Shown piece by piece: positions 1 through 7,162 of a stretch of 64,000 nucleotides of DNA. Both the position numbers and the translations under genes were made by a program. The notes under the pieces were generated by a model. It was not told the DNA's origin, made no database searches, and saw only the letters and a list, made by a program, of their open reading frames with translations. Every line of letters begins with the position of its first letter. Position 1 is the first letter of the stretch. The DNA comes from Methylocystis echinoides (GTDB lineage Bacteria > Pseudomonadota > Alphaproteobacteria > Rhizobiales > Beijerinckiaceae): positions 2,046,501 through 2,110,500 of the forward strand of contig NZ_CP156084.1 in NCBI RefSeq assembly GCF_040687965.1. Direction: 5' to 3'.

Positions 1-36
1 ATCGTTACTCTTCCTGTCGAGAAGCAGAAAGCAGGC

Positions 37-1803
37 TTAGGCCGGTTCCCTGACAGCTGCGGCCAGTTTCAGAAGGCGTTCCACGCCGACGGGCTCTTCC
101 TCAAGAAGCGGCACGGCGGCGTAGCGGCGGGCATGGACCGTCGCCACCTTCTCCACTTCAGCCAGCTCGTTTTGCGCGCGCTTGCGTAAGAGGCGCGCGC
201 GCGGACGCGCTGCCGCGACGCTGTTATTGATGACCCATGCCCATGGCTCGATCCCGGCGCGCCGCAGATCGGCTTGCAGGTTGGCGGCTTCGAGGACGGG
301 TGTGGTTTCGGCCAAGGTAACGAGAAGGACCTTGGTGCGCTTCGGATCCTGAAGCTGCATCATCGGGGTCGTGTAATGCGCGCCTTTGGCATCGAGCATG
401 CGCGCGACCTCGCGGTGGTAGGCGCCTGTCGCGTCCAGAAGCAGCAGGGTGTGGCCGGTTGGCGCGGTGTCCATGACCACGAATTTTTCGCCCGCCTCGC
501 GGATGATGCGTGAGAAGGCCTGAAAGACGGCGATTTCCTCGGTGCATGGCGAACGCAAATCCTCTTCGAGCAAAGCGCGCCCTTGGGCATCGAGCTTCGC
601 GCCTTTCGTTCGCAGCACTTCCTGCCGGTAGCGTTCGGTCTCGGCGTGCGGATCGATACGGCTGACCGTCAGATGCGCCATGGAGCCATGCAGCGTCTCA
701 GTGAGATGCGCGGCAGGGTCGGAGGTGGTGAGGTGAACTGGCAGCCCGCGCCGCGCCAGCTGGACGGCGACTGCCGCCGCCAGGGTCGTCTTGCCGACAC
801 CGCCCTTGCCCATCAGCATGACGAGTCCATGGCCTTCGGCGGCGATGTCATCCACGAGATCGGAGAGGCTTGACGCGTGCAGCGCGACCGGCTCCCCCGT
901 CGCTTCCGGTTGAGGGGTGGCTTCAACGAGCAGCTGACGCAGCGCATTGAGCCCGACGAGGTTGAACGGCTTTAAAGGCACATCATCGCGGGGCAAAGCG
1001 CGCAGTTCGTCCGGCATCGCGGCCAAGGCCGCTTGCTCGCGTCCGTAAATTGCCTTGGCGAGAGGGTCGAGCGCCGCTTCGTCCTTGGGCAACAGCCCGT
1101 TGACGATGAGGAATTGCTGGGAGAGGCCGATTGCCGCGAGCTCGCCATGGGTGCGCGCCGCTTCACGTAGGGCCAAATTCTGGGCGCGGGCAACAAGGAC
1201 GAGCCGGGTGCGCTGTCCATCCGCGAGCGCCTGCACTGCGGCGTTATATTGCGCGCGCTGCTTCCCAAGGCCCGCGAGCGGCCCCAGGCATGAGGGATCG
1301 CCTTTCCCGGCCTCAAGGAAGCCAGACCAAGCGACGGGCAGTTGCAGCAGGCGGATGGTGTGACCAGTGGGCGCGGTGTCGAAAACAATATGGTCGTAAG
1401 CCGAAGTGATTTCCGTATCAGTCAGCAGCGCGGTGAATTCGTCGAAGGCCGCGATTTCCGTCGTGCAGGCTCCCGACAGTTGCTCCTCGATGCCCTTCAC
1501 CACGGGGTCCGGCAGCTTGCCGCGCACCGGGCCAACAATGCGGTCGCGATAGGCTTGCGCCGCCATTTCCGGATCGATTTCGAGGGCAAACAGCCGTGGA
1601 ACGTCGCTAATCGGGGTGATCTTATTCCCGATCGAAACCCCGAAAACTTGGCCGACATTCGACGCCGGATCGGTGCTAACCAGCAGCACGCGGCGTCCCG
1701 CTTCTGCGAGCTCGATCGCCGTAGCGCAGGCAATCGAGGTTTTGCCGACGCCACCCTTGCCGGTGAAGAACAGGAAACGCGGCGCGCTTTCGAGGAATCT
1801 CAT
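37..1803 (-). CDS. arsA: ArsA arsenite-pump ATPase
   Basis: Cytosolic ATPase that energises arsenite or antimonite extrusion through an ArsB/Acr3 membrane pump. The 588-residue length is that of the classical two-half ArsA. Each half has a GKGGVGKT P-loop (residues 15-22 and about 332-339) and a DTAPTGHT signal motif. The Cys residues that bind the metalloid are present in GACTTE and SPCTEE, and a further Cys lies in GDPSCLG. It is the last ars gene visible, 9 bp after arsD. The membrane pump gene is not in the window and would have to lie before position 1 or elsewhere. Family assignment is secure. Confidence 0.96.
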   Translation of the reverse strand: MRFLESAPRFLFFTGKGGVGKTSIACATAIELAEAGRRVLLVSTDPASNVGQVFGVSIGNKITPISDVPRLFALEIDPEMAAQAYRDRIVGPVRGKLPDPVVKGIEEQLSGACTTEIAAFDEFTALLTDTEITSAYDHIVFDTAPTGHTIRLLQLPVAWSGFLEAGKGDPSCLGPLAGLGKQRAQYNAAVQALADGQRTRLVLVARAQNLALREAARTHGELAAIGLSQQFLIVNGLLPKDEAALDPLAKAIYGREQAALAAMPDELRALPRDDVPLKPFNLVGLNALRQLLVEATPQPEATGEPVALHASSLSDLVDDIAAEGHGLVMLMGKGGVGKTTLAAAVAVQLARRGLPVHLTTSDPAAHLTETLHGSMAHLTVSRIDPHAETERYRQEVLRTKGAKLDAQGRALLEEDLRSPCTEEIAVFQAFSRIIREAGEKFVVMDTAPTGHTLLLLDATGAYHREVARMLDAKGAHYTTPMMQLQDPKRTKVLLVTLAETTPVLEAANLQADLRRAGIEPWAWVINNSVAAARPRARLLRKRAQNELAEVEKVATVHARRYAAVPLLEEEPVGVERLLKLAAAVREPA

Positions 1804-1812
1804 GGCGTTCCT

Positions 1813-2169
1813 TCAGCAGCAGGAGGTCTTGCCGCTGCAGCATGAGCCCTGTTGCGCTTCGGCTTCCTTGACGCCAGCCCAGCGCGCCAGCTCAGCGCGG
1901 CTTGGGTAGCGTCCGGCAAGCGCAATGTCGCCATTGACGAGGATCAGCGGCAGCGCCTCTTGACCCGAACGCTCAAGAAAGCCTTTCACCGTGGCGTTGT
2001 CGGCAAAGGCCATGGGTTGCTGCGCAAGGTTGAAGCGCTCGATTTGCGCGCCGTTCTTTTTCGCCCAGTCTACATCCGCCGCGAAGGTGACAAGCGCCTG
2101 GTCGGCCTCGACGCCGCAGACGCCGGTGCTGCAACAAAGGGCGGGATCGAAAACTTGGATGGTGGTCAT
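1813..2169 (-). CDS. arsD: ArsD arsenic metallochaperone
   Basis: Chaperone that hands As(III)/Sb(III) to ArsA. The protein is 118 residues, typical for ArsD. The essential Cys12-Cys13-Cys18 set (ALCCSTGVC) is present, and the C-terminus carries two further CC pairs (GSCCSGKTSCC) as in plasmid ArsD proteins. The start is set by homology at the MTTIQVF methionine; the frame is open further upstream, but that part overlaps the broken arsC and shows no conserved residues. The order arsD-arsA is the standard one. Confidence 0.93.
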   Translation of the reverse strand: MTTIQVFDPALCCSTGVCGVEADQALVTFAADVDWAKKNGAQIERFNLAQQPMAFADNATVKGFLERSGQEALPLILVNGDIALAGRYPSRAELARWAGVKEAEAQQGSCCSGKTSCC

Positions 2170-2198
2170 GAGAGTGCTTTCGGGAATGCGTAATGCGG

Positions 2199-2540
2199 TC
2201 AGGCTTCTGCTTTGTGGTTGGCGGCCGTCATTGGATCCCCGGCCAGACCGGGCAGGCTTCGCCCGCCGCGCTGTCACACACTGTGAAAACGAAATCCATC
2301 TTCGGCTCGCCGGGGCCGGCGAATTCATACCCGGCTCTTCGAGCGGAAGCCATCGGTTGGATAGTCGTAGGCCTATAGCGTCTTGAGGGCGTAAGGATTG
2401 ACCACGCCCTTAGGCTGGCGTCCCGCCGAGAAGGCGTTGAAGCGGCCCGCGCCGTCCTTGCGGAGGATGCCCTCCGCGAGTACCGAGCGCGCCGTGTTGC
2501 CGGTGCAGAGAAAGAGGACATTATAGACGCGCTCGGTCAT
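2199..2540 (-). pseudogene. arsC: Broken arsC arsenate reductase (LMW-PTP type)
   Basis: The first 55 codons encode a good low-molecular-weight phosphatase-type arsenate reductase start, including the CTGNTAR catalytic loop (C12 to R18), ending at an in-frame TAG after NPYALKTL. Beyond the stop the same frame resumes family sequence ([13 protein letters not shown]), then shifts by one base near 2288-2294 into a frame reading [18 protein letters not shown], then CPVWPG. A further one-base loss near 2235 restores PMTA before the similarity ends. Nonsense, frameshifts and 3' truncation are all visible, so a full reductase cannot be made. Its ATG overlaps the arsI stop (ATGA). Confidence 0.88.
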
Positions 2541-3034
2541 TTATTGGCTCCCGTTCCAGAACAACAAGCGGCTTCAATGACCGGCGCAGGTTTCGCGCCG
2601 CAACAGGGAGAGGACTCCGCCTTCCCGCCGCTTGTGCGGAATCCCGCCAACCTGGTGTCGTCACCAAAAACCGTGCTTTCGCCGGTCGTCATGAACGACT
2701 CCCACAAAAGCCCTTGTGGGTCGGAGGTCCACGCTTTTTCGGACTCGGCGTAGCAGCAAGTTGTCGCGCCTTCTTCCAGCACAGGCCGTTCAGCCTGTTG
2801 CAGGCGGCCATGGACTTCCCGCAACTCATCGGGCGTCTCGACCTGAATCCCGAGATGATCGACGCCCGCTTTTCCGCCTCGGGCCGAAATCGCGAAGTTC
2901 ACGCGTGGGTCATCAAGCATCCATTTTGCATAGTCTGGCTTGGCGACGGTCGGCTGAGTCCCGAAAAGCCCGCTGTAGAAGCGGATCGACCCCTGAAGGT
3001 CATCAACGGACACGTGCACGTGCAGGCGTTTCAT
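2537..3034 (-). CDS. arsI: ArsI/CadI-type VOC dioxygenase
   Basis: Vicinal-oxygen-chelate protein of the ArsI/CadI family. ArsI members cleave the C-As bond of trivalent organoarsenicals using Fe(II); CadI members are cadmium-induced. The 165-residue protein has the adjacent Cys93-Cys94 pair (TTCCYAE) that binds the organoarsenical, and His60 (VDHLG) and Glu112 (LWESF) as probable metal ligands. A Cys-rich tail (PCCGAK, AACCSG) is extra. It lies between arsR, which it overlaps by 32 bp, and broken arsC. Organoarsenical lyase activity is inferred from the CC motif and the ars context. Confidence 0.88.
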   Translation of the reverse strand: MKRLHVHVSVDDLQGSIRFYSGLFGTQPTVAKPDYAKWMLDDPRVNFAISARGGKAGVDHLGIQVETPDELREVHGRLQQAERPVLEEGATTCCYAESEKAWTSDPQGLLWESFMTTGESTVFGDDTRLAGFRTSGGKAESSPCCGAKPAPVIEAACCSGTGANK

Positions 3035-3371
3035 GGATTTCCTTTGGCTGGCAAGTTGAAGGAACAGCGGCTTCGCACAACGCGGCTGCGCCTTGGCAGC
3101 AATTCTCGGTCATGTAGGCGAGCAGCGCGTTCATGACCGGATAAGCCGCCGAGTAGATTAGCGACCGCCTCTCACGGCGGAAGGTTATTAGGTCCGCGTG
3201 TTTGAGTTGGTTGAGGTGAAAGGACAGCGTCGCGGGCGGGAGCCCCAGCCGCACGCCAATTTGTCCCGCGGGGAGCCCTTCAGGTCCGGCCTGCATGAGC
3301 AGCCTGAAAATATCCAAACGGGTTTCGTTACCGAGCGCGACGAGGACCGCAATCGCTTTCTGTTTTTCCAT
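3003..3371 (-). CDS. arsR: ArsR-family metalloregulator
   Basis: SmtB/ArsR winged-helix repressor, 122 residues, first gene of the ars operon. The recognition-helix region LPPATLSFHLNQLKHADLI is typical of the family. There is no canonical CVC in that helix. Instead a CC pair (MTENCCQG) near residue 91 and two later Cys (ALCEAA, STCQP) lie in the C-terminal helix, resembling the C-terminal As(III) sites of several proteobacterial ArsR proteins. Presumed to repress its own operon and release on As(III). The strong promoter motif lies almost against its ATG. Confidence 0.93.
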   Translation of the reverse strand: MEKQKAIAVLVALGNETRLDIFRLLMQAGPEGLPAGQIGVRLGLPPATLSFHLNQLKHADLITFRRERRSLIYSAAYPVMNALLAYMTENCCQGAAALCEAAVPSTCQPKEIHETPARARVR

Positions 3372-3378
3372 ACTTCCA

Positions 3379-3406
3379 ATATTATGAAATTAAATGGTCG
3401 TGTCAA
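3379..3406 (-). promoter_or_regulatory. ars operon promoter and candidate operator
   Basis: Reading the minus strand, a perfect TTGACA (3406-3401) is followed after 16 bases by TAATAT (3384-3379), a near-consensus housekeeping promoter. A TTC...GAA dyad overlaps the -10 element, a reasonable ArsR operator position. The -10 ends only 7 bases before the arsR ATG, so the transcript would be leaderless or nearly so. Confidence 0.7.
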
Positions 3407-3628
3407 GCCGGCCTGGCTCGTCCAAAAGTTTAGTCCAGCAAGGCTTTTGTTTCTTTTGGGGCGCGTCTTTTCACGGTTCAGCTTGTCTTGCCGCCCCAAA
3501 CCCGTGGTTACAGCTTCGTCGCTCCACGCCCGTATTCGTCCACGCCGGCTCACGCTCGTTCATGCCCCGTATGGAGCCTTTGATATGCTCGCCTTTCGAC
3601 ACGCCAAGGGCGAGCATCACAATTTGAA

Positions 3629-4324
3629 CTAACGTTTTATTGGAAGTGAACGGCCCTCAAAAATAGAGGCGAGGCCGCGGTTTGTCAGATCCCGAAAATG
3701 AACGGCCTTCTCGATCGGCACTACGTGAATCGCCGCTCCAAAACCTGTTGCTCCCGCGGTGAGAGCGATGATGGCGAACGAGACAAATCCGCGCGTCGCC
3801 TTTTTTTGGACCCGTTCGACATGCTCGGTCTTGTCCGGGCGGACTTCGATCGGATGTCTATCCAGCCGGCCTCCCGCATCGAGCCTTGCGATCTTGGCCT
3901 CGTTTCGATCCAGCCTTTGCTCGCCAGCGGCGCCGGCGCTTTCCACTCGTAAATCGTCGATTCTGGCTGCGGCATATTGAGCCTGTCGGTCTACTACGTC
4001 AGGCTCGACGAGCGTAGGGTTGGTGAGAAGGAGTTTCTCTCCGCCCGGCGTCATTTCTCTTGGCGCGACGCTAGCCGCCTCGGCCTGCTCTTTCCTGCTC
4101 TGTTCTCCCACTACTTGTTCCAAATTGTTAATTCGTTGCTCCAGCGCAGCGAATCTTTGTTGCAAAGCCGCGATCGTCCATTCGTTGCGGAGAGGTTCCG
4201 CGCTGCGTGGCGTCTCCCGATTAGGGGAGATAACAGCCGCTTCAGTTTGCTCCTTCCTCCGGCGCTCTTCTTCTCTTTGCATGAACGCTGTGAGGGTCCA
4301 GTCGCTGAAAAGAACCTCTGCCAT
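3629..4324 (-). CDS. Hypothetical coiled-coil protein with C-terminal membrane helix
   Basis: Function not recognised. The ATG at 4324 is chosen because AGGAG stands 5 bases upstream; the frame is open further but without a better site. The 231-residue product begins with two related short motifs (LFSDWTLTAFMQREEERR and LRNEWTIAALQQRFAALEQ), followed by a short coiled coil (ALEQRINNLEQVVGEQ). A charged linker leads to one predicted transmembrane helix near residues 178-200 (FVSFAIIALTAGATGFGAAI). The arrangement suggests a membrane-anchored protein with a cytoplasmic coiled coil. It stands alone and is transcribed towards the ars promoter. Confidence 0.65.
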   Translation of the reverse strand: MAEVLFSDWTLTAFMQREEERRRKEQTEAAVISPNRETPRSAEPLRNEWTIAALQQRFAALEQRINNLEQVVGEQSRKEQAEAASVAPREMTPGGEKLLLTNPTLVEPDVVDRQAQYAAARIDDLRVESAGAAGEQRLDRNEAKIARLDAGGRLDRHPIEVRPDKTEHVERVQKKATRGFVSFAIIALTAGATGFGAAIHVVPIEKAVHFRDLTNRGLASIFEGRSLPIKR

Positions 4325-4742
4325 ACCTCGCTCCTGTTCTTCGTTTCTTGTTATGCGTTGGCCTTTGGGATCCGGGCAGCCATTCCGGCGATCTGATGAA
4401 GAAGGACATGGCGAAAAAACGGCAAACGGTTGAAAATACCTACGCTGCCAATCCAAACTGGAAGCGCGAAGACCCAGACCTGGCTTTTGCGCCCTGAGCC
4501 AAGGTGGACCGTGATTGATGTTAGAATTGTGGCGGCGCAAAAGGGTTGCGAACGCTGGTCCGAGCCAATCTCACAGCGACCCCACCCCTTTTCGAGTCGC
4601 CGTCGCTTGGCCTGAGAGACGCACCAAGGCCAGAGGCAGACGTCGCCAATACCCGTAACGGGCGCCGACACGGTTTCACCGCGCCGTCCGGTCGGTATTA
4701 GCCAGGCCGCCGGGGGCTTCTTCTCTTGGCTGGGCGCTCTTC
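4325..4742. other. Non-coding stretch
   Basis: About 420 bases with no supported gene. Open frames exist on both strands but lack ribosome sites and recognisable protein features. The part next to 4324 presumably holds the promoter of the minus-strand gene. No repeat or RNA structure was recognised. Confidence 0.5.
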
Positions 4743-4970
4743 CTATCTCATGGCGGCGAGGTTGTTCCAAAAGTGCTTCAGGCTCTCGTCGCCACCGAAC
4801 AGCGTGGTGAAGTTGGTTGAGTCCGCCAAGACGATGTCGCCGGCCCGATCTTCCTTGGGCGGCATCCAGAGAAGACAGTTGAACTCCCTGTTCCCCGCAG
4901 CCGTAAACGGATGCGGGCGCTCAAGGTCGATCGGCTGGCGCGCCAGAACTCGTATTCCATCTGGCGTCAT
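4743..4970 (-). CDS. Hypothetical protein, coupled to upstream small gene
   Basis: Short product of 75 residues, not recognised. The ATG overlaps the stop of the preceding gene (ATGA), suggesting translational coupling or a protein split in two. It has no signal peptide or membrane segment; the composition is that of a soluble globular protein (NREFNCLLWMPPKEDRAGD). It may be the detached distal part of a once longer protein. Moderate-to-low confidence that it is expressed as such. Confidence 0.42.
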   Translation of the reverse strand: MTPDGIRVLARQPIDLERPHPFTAAGNREFNCLLWMPPKEDRAGDIVLADSTNFTTLFGGDESLKHFWNNLAAMR

Positions 4971-5227
4971 CGACGGTAATGCAGCTGCAAGATAGCAAGA
5001 CAGTCCGGCTGTTCCGCCACTGCTTTCTCGATGTCTTTAGCGTGCTGGTAGAAGCCTTCCTCGCGACCCGGAATGACCTTGGCGAGGATCGAAAAGCCGT
5101 AACAAGCGGGAGTCTTGGGAAAGATGGGGCCGTATCGCCCTTGCTCGACCTTTTCGGAGAAAAAGCCGCCCTTTGGGATCGCCATTGCGGCGGGCTTCGA
5201 CCAATCCTGCGTCTGTTCGTTTGGCAT
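4967..5227 (-). CDS. Hypothetical protein (MPNEQ-type, 86 aa)
   Basis: Small soluble protein of unknown function. The start at 5227 is chosen because GGAG stands upstream and the sequence from here (KPAAMAIPKGGFFSEK, YGPIFPKTPACYGF) looks like a coherent folded domain, whereas the open frame upstream belongs to a broken membrane gene. From memory, longer alphaproteobacterial proteins with this N-terminus exist; here the frame stops at HYRR, so the gene may be truncated. Its stop overlaps the next ATG. Confidence 0.5.
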   Translation of the reverse strand: MPNEQTQDWSKPAAMAIPKGGFFSEKVEQGRYGPIFPKTPACYGFSILAKVIPGREEGFYQHAKDIEKAVAEQPDCLAILQLHYRR

Positions 5228-5261
5228 AGGCTTCTTCTCCGCCGGTCTTGCTTCTTCGATC

Positions 5262-5477
5262 GAATTGTCCGCGGTTAGGAAAAGAGCAAACAGCAAGCGC
5301 GCGAGGCGATTGAAGGGCCACCGCACGAGCGCATACGGGACAAGCGCAAGCAGCGCGCGCCGTAAACAGCAACTCCAGGGGATAAAGGAAATGGAACGTG
5401 ATGAGCTGGTAGATGCAGTGGAGCACGTCGGCCACAAAGACGGGCAATCGCGCTCCTCGCCAACCTTCACTAACCAT
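5262..5477 (-). pseudogene. Frameshifted small membrane protein gene
   Basis: Two frames together spell a small alphaproteobacterial membrane protein. One frame gives an N-terminal amphipathic part and helix (HCIYQLITFHFLYPLELLF). The other continues as ALLALVPYALVRWPFNRLAR, a helix plus the Pro-Phe-Asn-Arg motif, with the switch near 5345-5360. A one-base lesion in a GC-rich stretch explains the split. Function unknown. A sequencing error is possible, but the neighbouring genes also look decayed. Confidence 0.5.
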
Positions 5478-5608
5478 CTCACGTCGACGCTTTGGGTTCC
5501 GGGCGATCGCCCATAAATAGCCGTGTCTGCCCGCCTTGCGGATATCGGCGGCAGGATTGAGCCCCCCCACAATGACGCGTGCTTTGCCACCTTGTTCTCA
5601 GTGGGAGA

Positions 5609-5634
5609 GGAACCGGCTCTAGCCCTCGCAAGTT
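5609..5634 (+). promoter_or_regulatory. EcfG-like promoter motif
   Basis: GGAAC (5609-5613), 17 bases, then AGTT (5631-5634), close to the alphaproteobacterial general-stress sigma consensus GGAAC-N16/17-CGTT. It would start transcription about 35 bases before the ATG at 5676. Weaker than the kaiC site because the -10 lacks the C. Confidence 0.35.
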
Positions 5635-5675
5635 CCCAGACGGGGCTAGCGCAAGCAAGGGATCAGGAGGCTTCG

Positions 5676-5966
5676 ATGCAACGGCGCGCTTTTTTGCAAA
5701 TGCTTTGCGTGGGGATCGGGGCCGTTACAGCCATGCCCGCCCATGCATTCATTCCGCCTGCTAGTTCCGGTCACGATCGTCGTTCGGAGGTGGAGTCAGC
5801 GGTCGCTACGCAAGACGATGTCGAACGCGTGCAGGTCGAGGACGCGCAATATGGGCGCTGGCGCCGCGTCGGCCGGCGACACTACCGTCGAGTTGGTCGC
5901 CGGGTCTACCGGCGCCACTACCGTCGAGTCGGTAGACGCATTTATCGGCGTCACTATTACTATTAG
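5676..5966 (+). CDS. Secreted Arg/Tyr-repeat basic protein
   Basis: 96 residues. AGGAGG stands 5 bases before the ATG at 5676, a near-perfect ribosome site that fixes the start. An N-terminal signal (RRAFLQMLCVGIGAVTAMPAHA, with a twin Arg) precedes an acidic stretch (DDVERVQVEDA) and a highly basic tail of near-perfect repeats of about eleven residues (units of RRHYRRVGRRVY type). Similar short RR/YY-rich exported proteins occur in Hyphomicrobiales; their role is not known. The tail could bind polyanions or the cell envelope. Export and existence are likely, function open. Confidence 0.65.
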   Translation: MQRRAFLQMLCVGIGAVTAMPAHAFIPPASSGHDRRSEVESAVATQDDVERVQVEDAQYGRWRRVGRRHYRRVGRRVYRRHYRRVGRRIYRRHYYY

Positions 5967-6132
5967 TCGTTCGCATGCGCCGCAAAGAACGTCAGCGACA
6001 CGGATAGGCGTCGCCTCATGCGTGATCGGGCCTAGAGCGGGCAATCGGCCGGTTGCTAGGGAAAGTCCGCAGGGGCGCCGCCGCGTGCGCGCCCTCCCTG
6101 TTGCGGGAGGACGCAGTTGCAGCAGTCTTAGA

Positions 6133-6855
6133 TCACCAGCCCCAGCCGACCCTGACCGAGGGCGCGCCCCAAGTGTAATCCCAGCCATTATAGGGATCGC
6201 AGACGTTGACCCAAACCCTGCGCAAGCCCCACCGAGTGTAAATGAGTCGAGGCCGGTAGCAGCTGTCGTAGCCGAGGTCGGCGTAATAATAGGGCCAGCC
6301 AAGCCCGCCCCAACCAAGCCCGGCGTAAAACGGCCAGTGACGATACCCCCGATTTCGTCGCCAGGCCCAGCCGCCCGGCCCGACATGCCCAGGGTTCCGC
6401 CAGCCTGTATTCGGCCAGCCGACGGGACGCCCGTTCCAGCCCTGCGCGCCAGGGGGGCGTCCGATCAGGCCGCGCCCGTCCAACCCCGTGCGGAAGCCGC
6501 CGGGAATGACCGCTCCACGGAAGCCGCCGCCTGGCGTCATTGCGCTTGGGAAGCCGCCCAGGCGCCCGCCTTGCAGCCCGCCGCGAAAACCGCCGCCCAA
6601 GCCCCCGCCCAAGCCCCCACTACGGAATCCGCTAAAGCCGCCGCCAAGGCCCCCGCTGCGAAATCCGCTAAATCCGCCGCCGCCAAAGCCCCCACTCCGA
6701 AATCCGCCAAATCCCCCGCCGCCAAAGCCCCCGGCTCTAAACCCCCCGCCCATGCGGCCGCCTCTGACCTGCGCATCCGCTGCGCCCGTATGCGCCAGCA
6801 GCGCGGCCGCCAGTGCGCCAGTGGCCAGGGCTACCTTTATTAAGTGGGTCGTCAT
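6133..6855 (-). CDS. Secreted glycine-rich repeat protein
   Basis: 240 residues with a clear signal peptide (LIKVALATGALAAALLAHTGAADA). Then comes a Gly/Phe-rich region (about residues 30-100) built of GGFGGFRSG-type units repeated about six times. A more structured C-terminal third rich in Trp and Tyr follows, with two Cys (DSCYRPRLIY and VNVCDPYNGWD) that could form a disulfide. Such proteins are common in Hyphomicrobiales as exported surface proteins of unknown role. Strand choice rests on the signal peptide and the Cys/Trp pattern; the opposite frame is only Pro/Lys repeats. Confidence 0.75.
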   Translation of the reverse strand: MTTHLIKVALATGALAAALLAHTGAADAQVRGGRMGGGFRAGGFGGGGFGGFRSGGFGGGGFSGFRSGGLGGGFSGFRSGGLGGGLGGGFRGGLQGGRLGGFPSAMTPGGGFRGAVIPGGFRTGLDGRGLIGRPPGAQGWNGRPVGWPNTGWRNPGHVGPGGWAWRRNRGYRHWPFYAGLGWGGLGWPYYYADLGYDSCYRPRLIYTRWGLRRVWVNVCDPYNGWDYTWGAPSVRVGWGW

Positions 6856-7162
6856 ATGCGTCTCCGTGCCGAATGCAACGAAGCCTGCGCGTTATTTGCA
6901 CAGGCGAGCACGTCAACCCCACTTGCCCACAACCGACGAGATGACGCTTTTCTTTTGATAAATTCAACTAACCATTTCAATAGGAAGCACCAAAAAGCGC
7001 CAACTTCCTTGCGCGAACTTCGTTCGCGCGGGGCCCGCCGCCGCGCGCGGCTACGGGCCGGGTCGAAGCCGGTGAGACCCTTGCCGCCGGCGTGTCATTG
7101 TTGCTTCATACGAAGGTGATCCGTCGAGGGAAGCCCGACGACCGGACGCCAACGGCAGCCTC
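6856..7162. other. Divergent intergenic region with GC hairpin
   Basis: About 300 bases between the divergent glycine-rich gene and the P-type ATPase gene, so promoters in both directions are expected. A perfect inverted repeat, GCGCGAAC-TTC-GTTCGCGC, lies at 7011-7029. It has no T-run on either side and could be an operator or an attenuating hairpin. No small gene is supported. Confidence 0.5.

Noticed and set aside
6540-6760. Tandem repeats as a possible CRISPR or satellite
   Set aside because: The periodicity is explained by Gly-Gly-Phe codon repeats in the secreted protein; no spacer structure.
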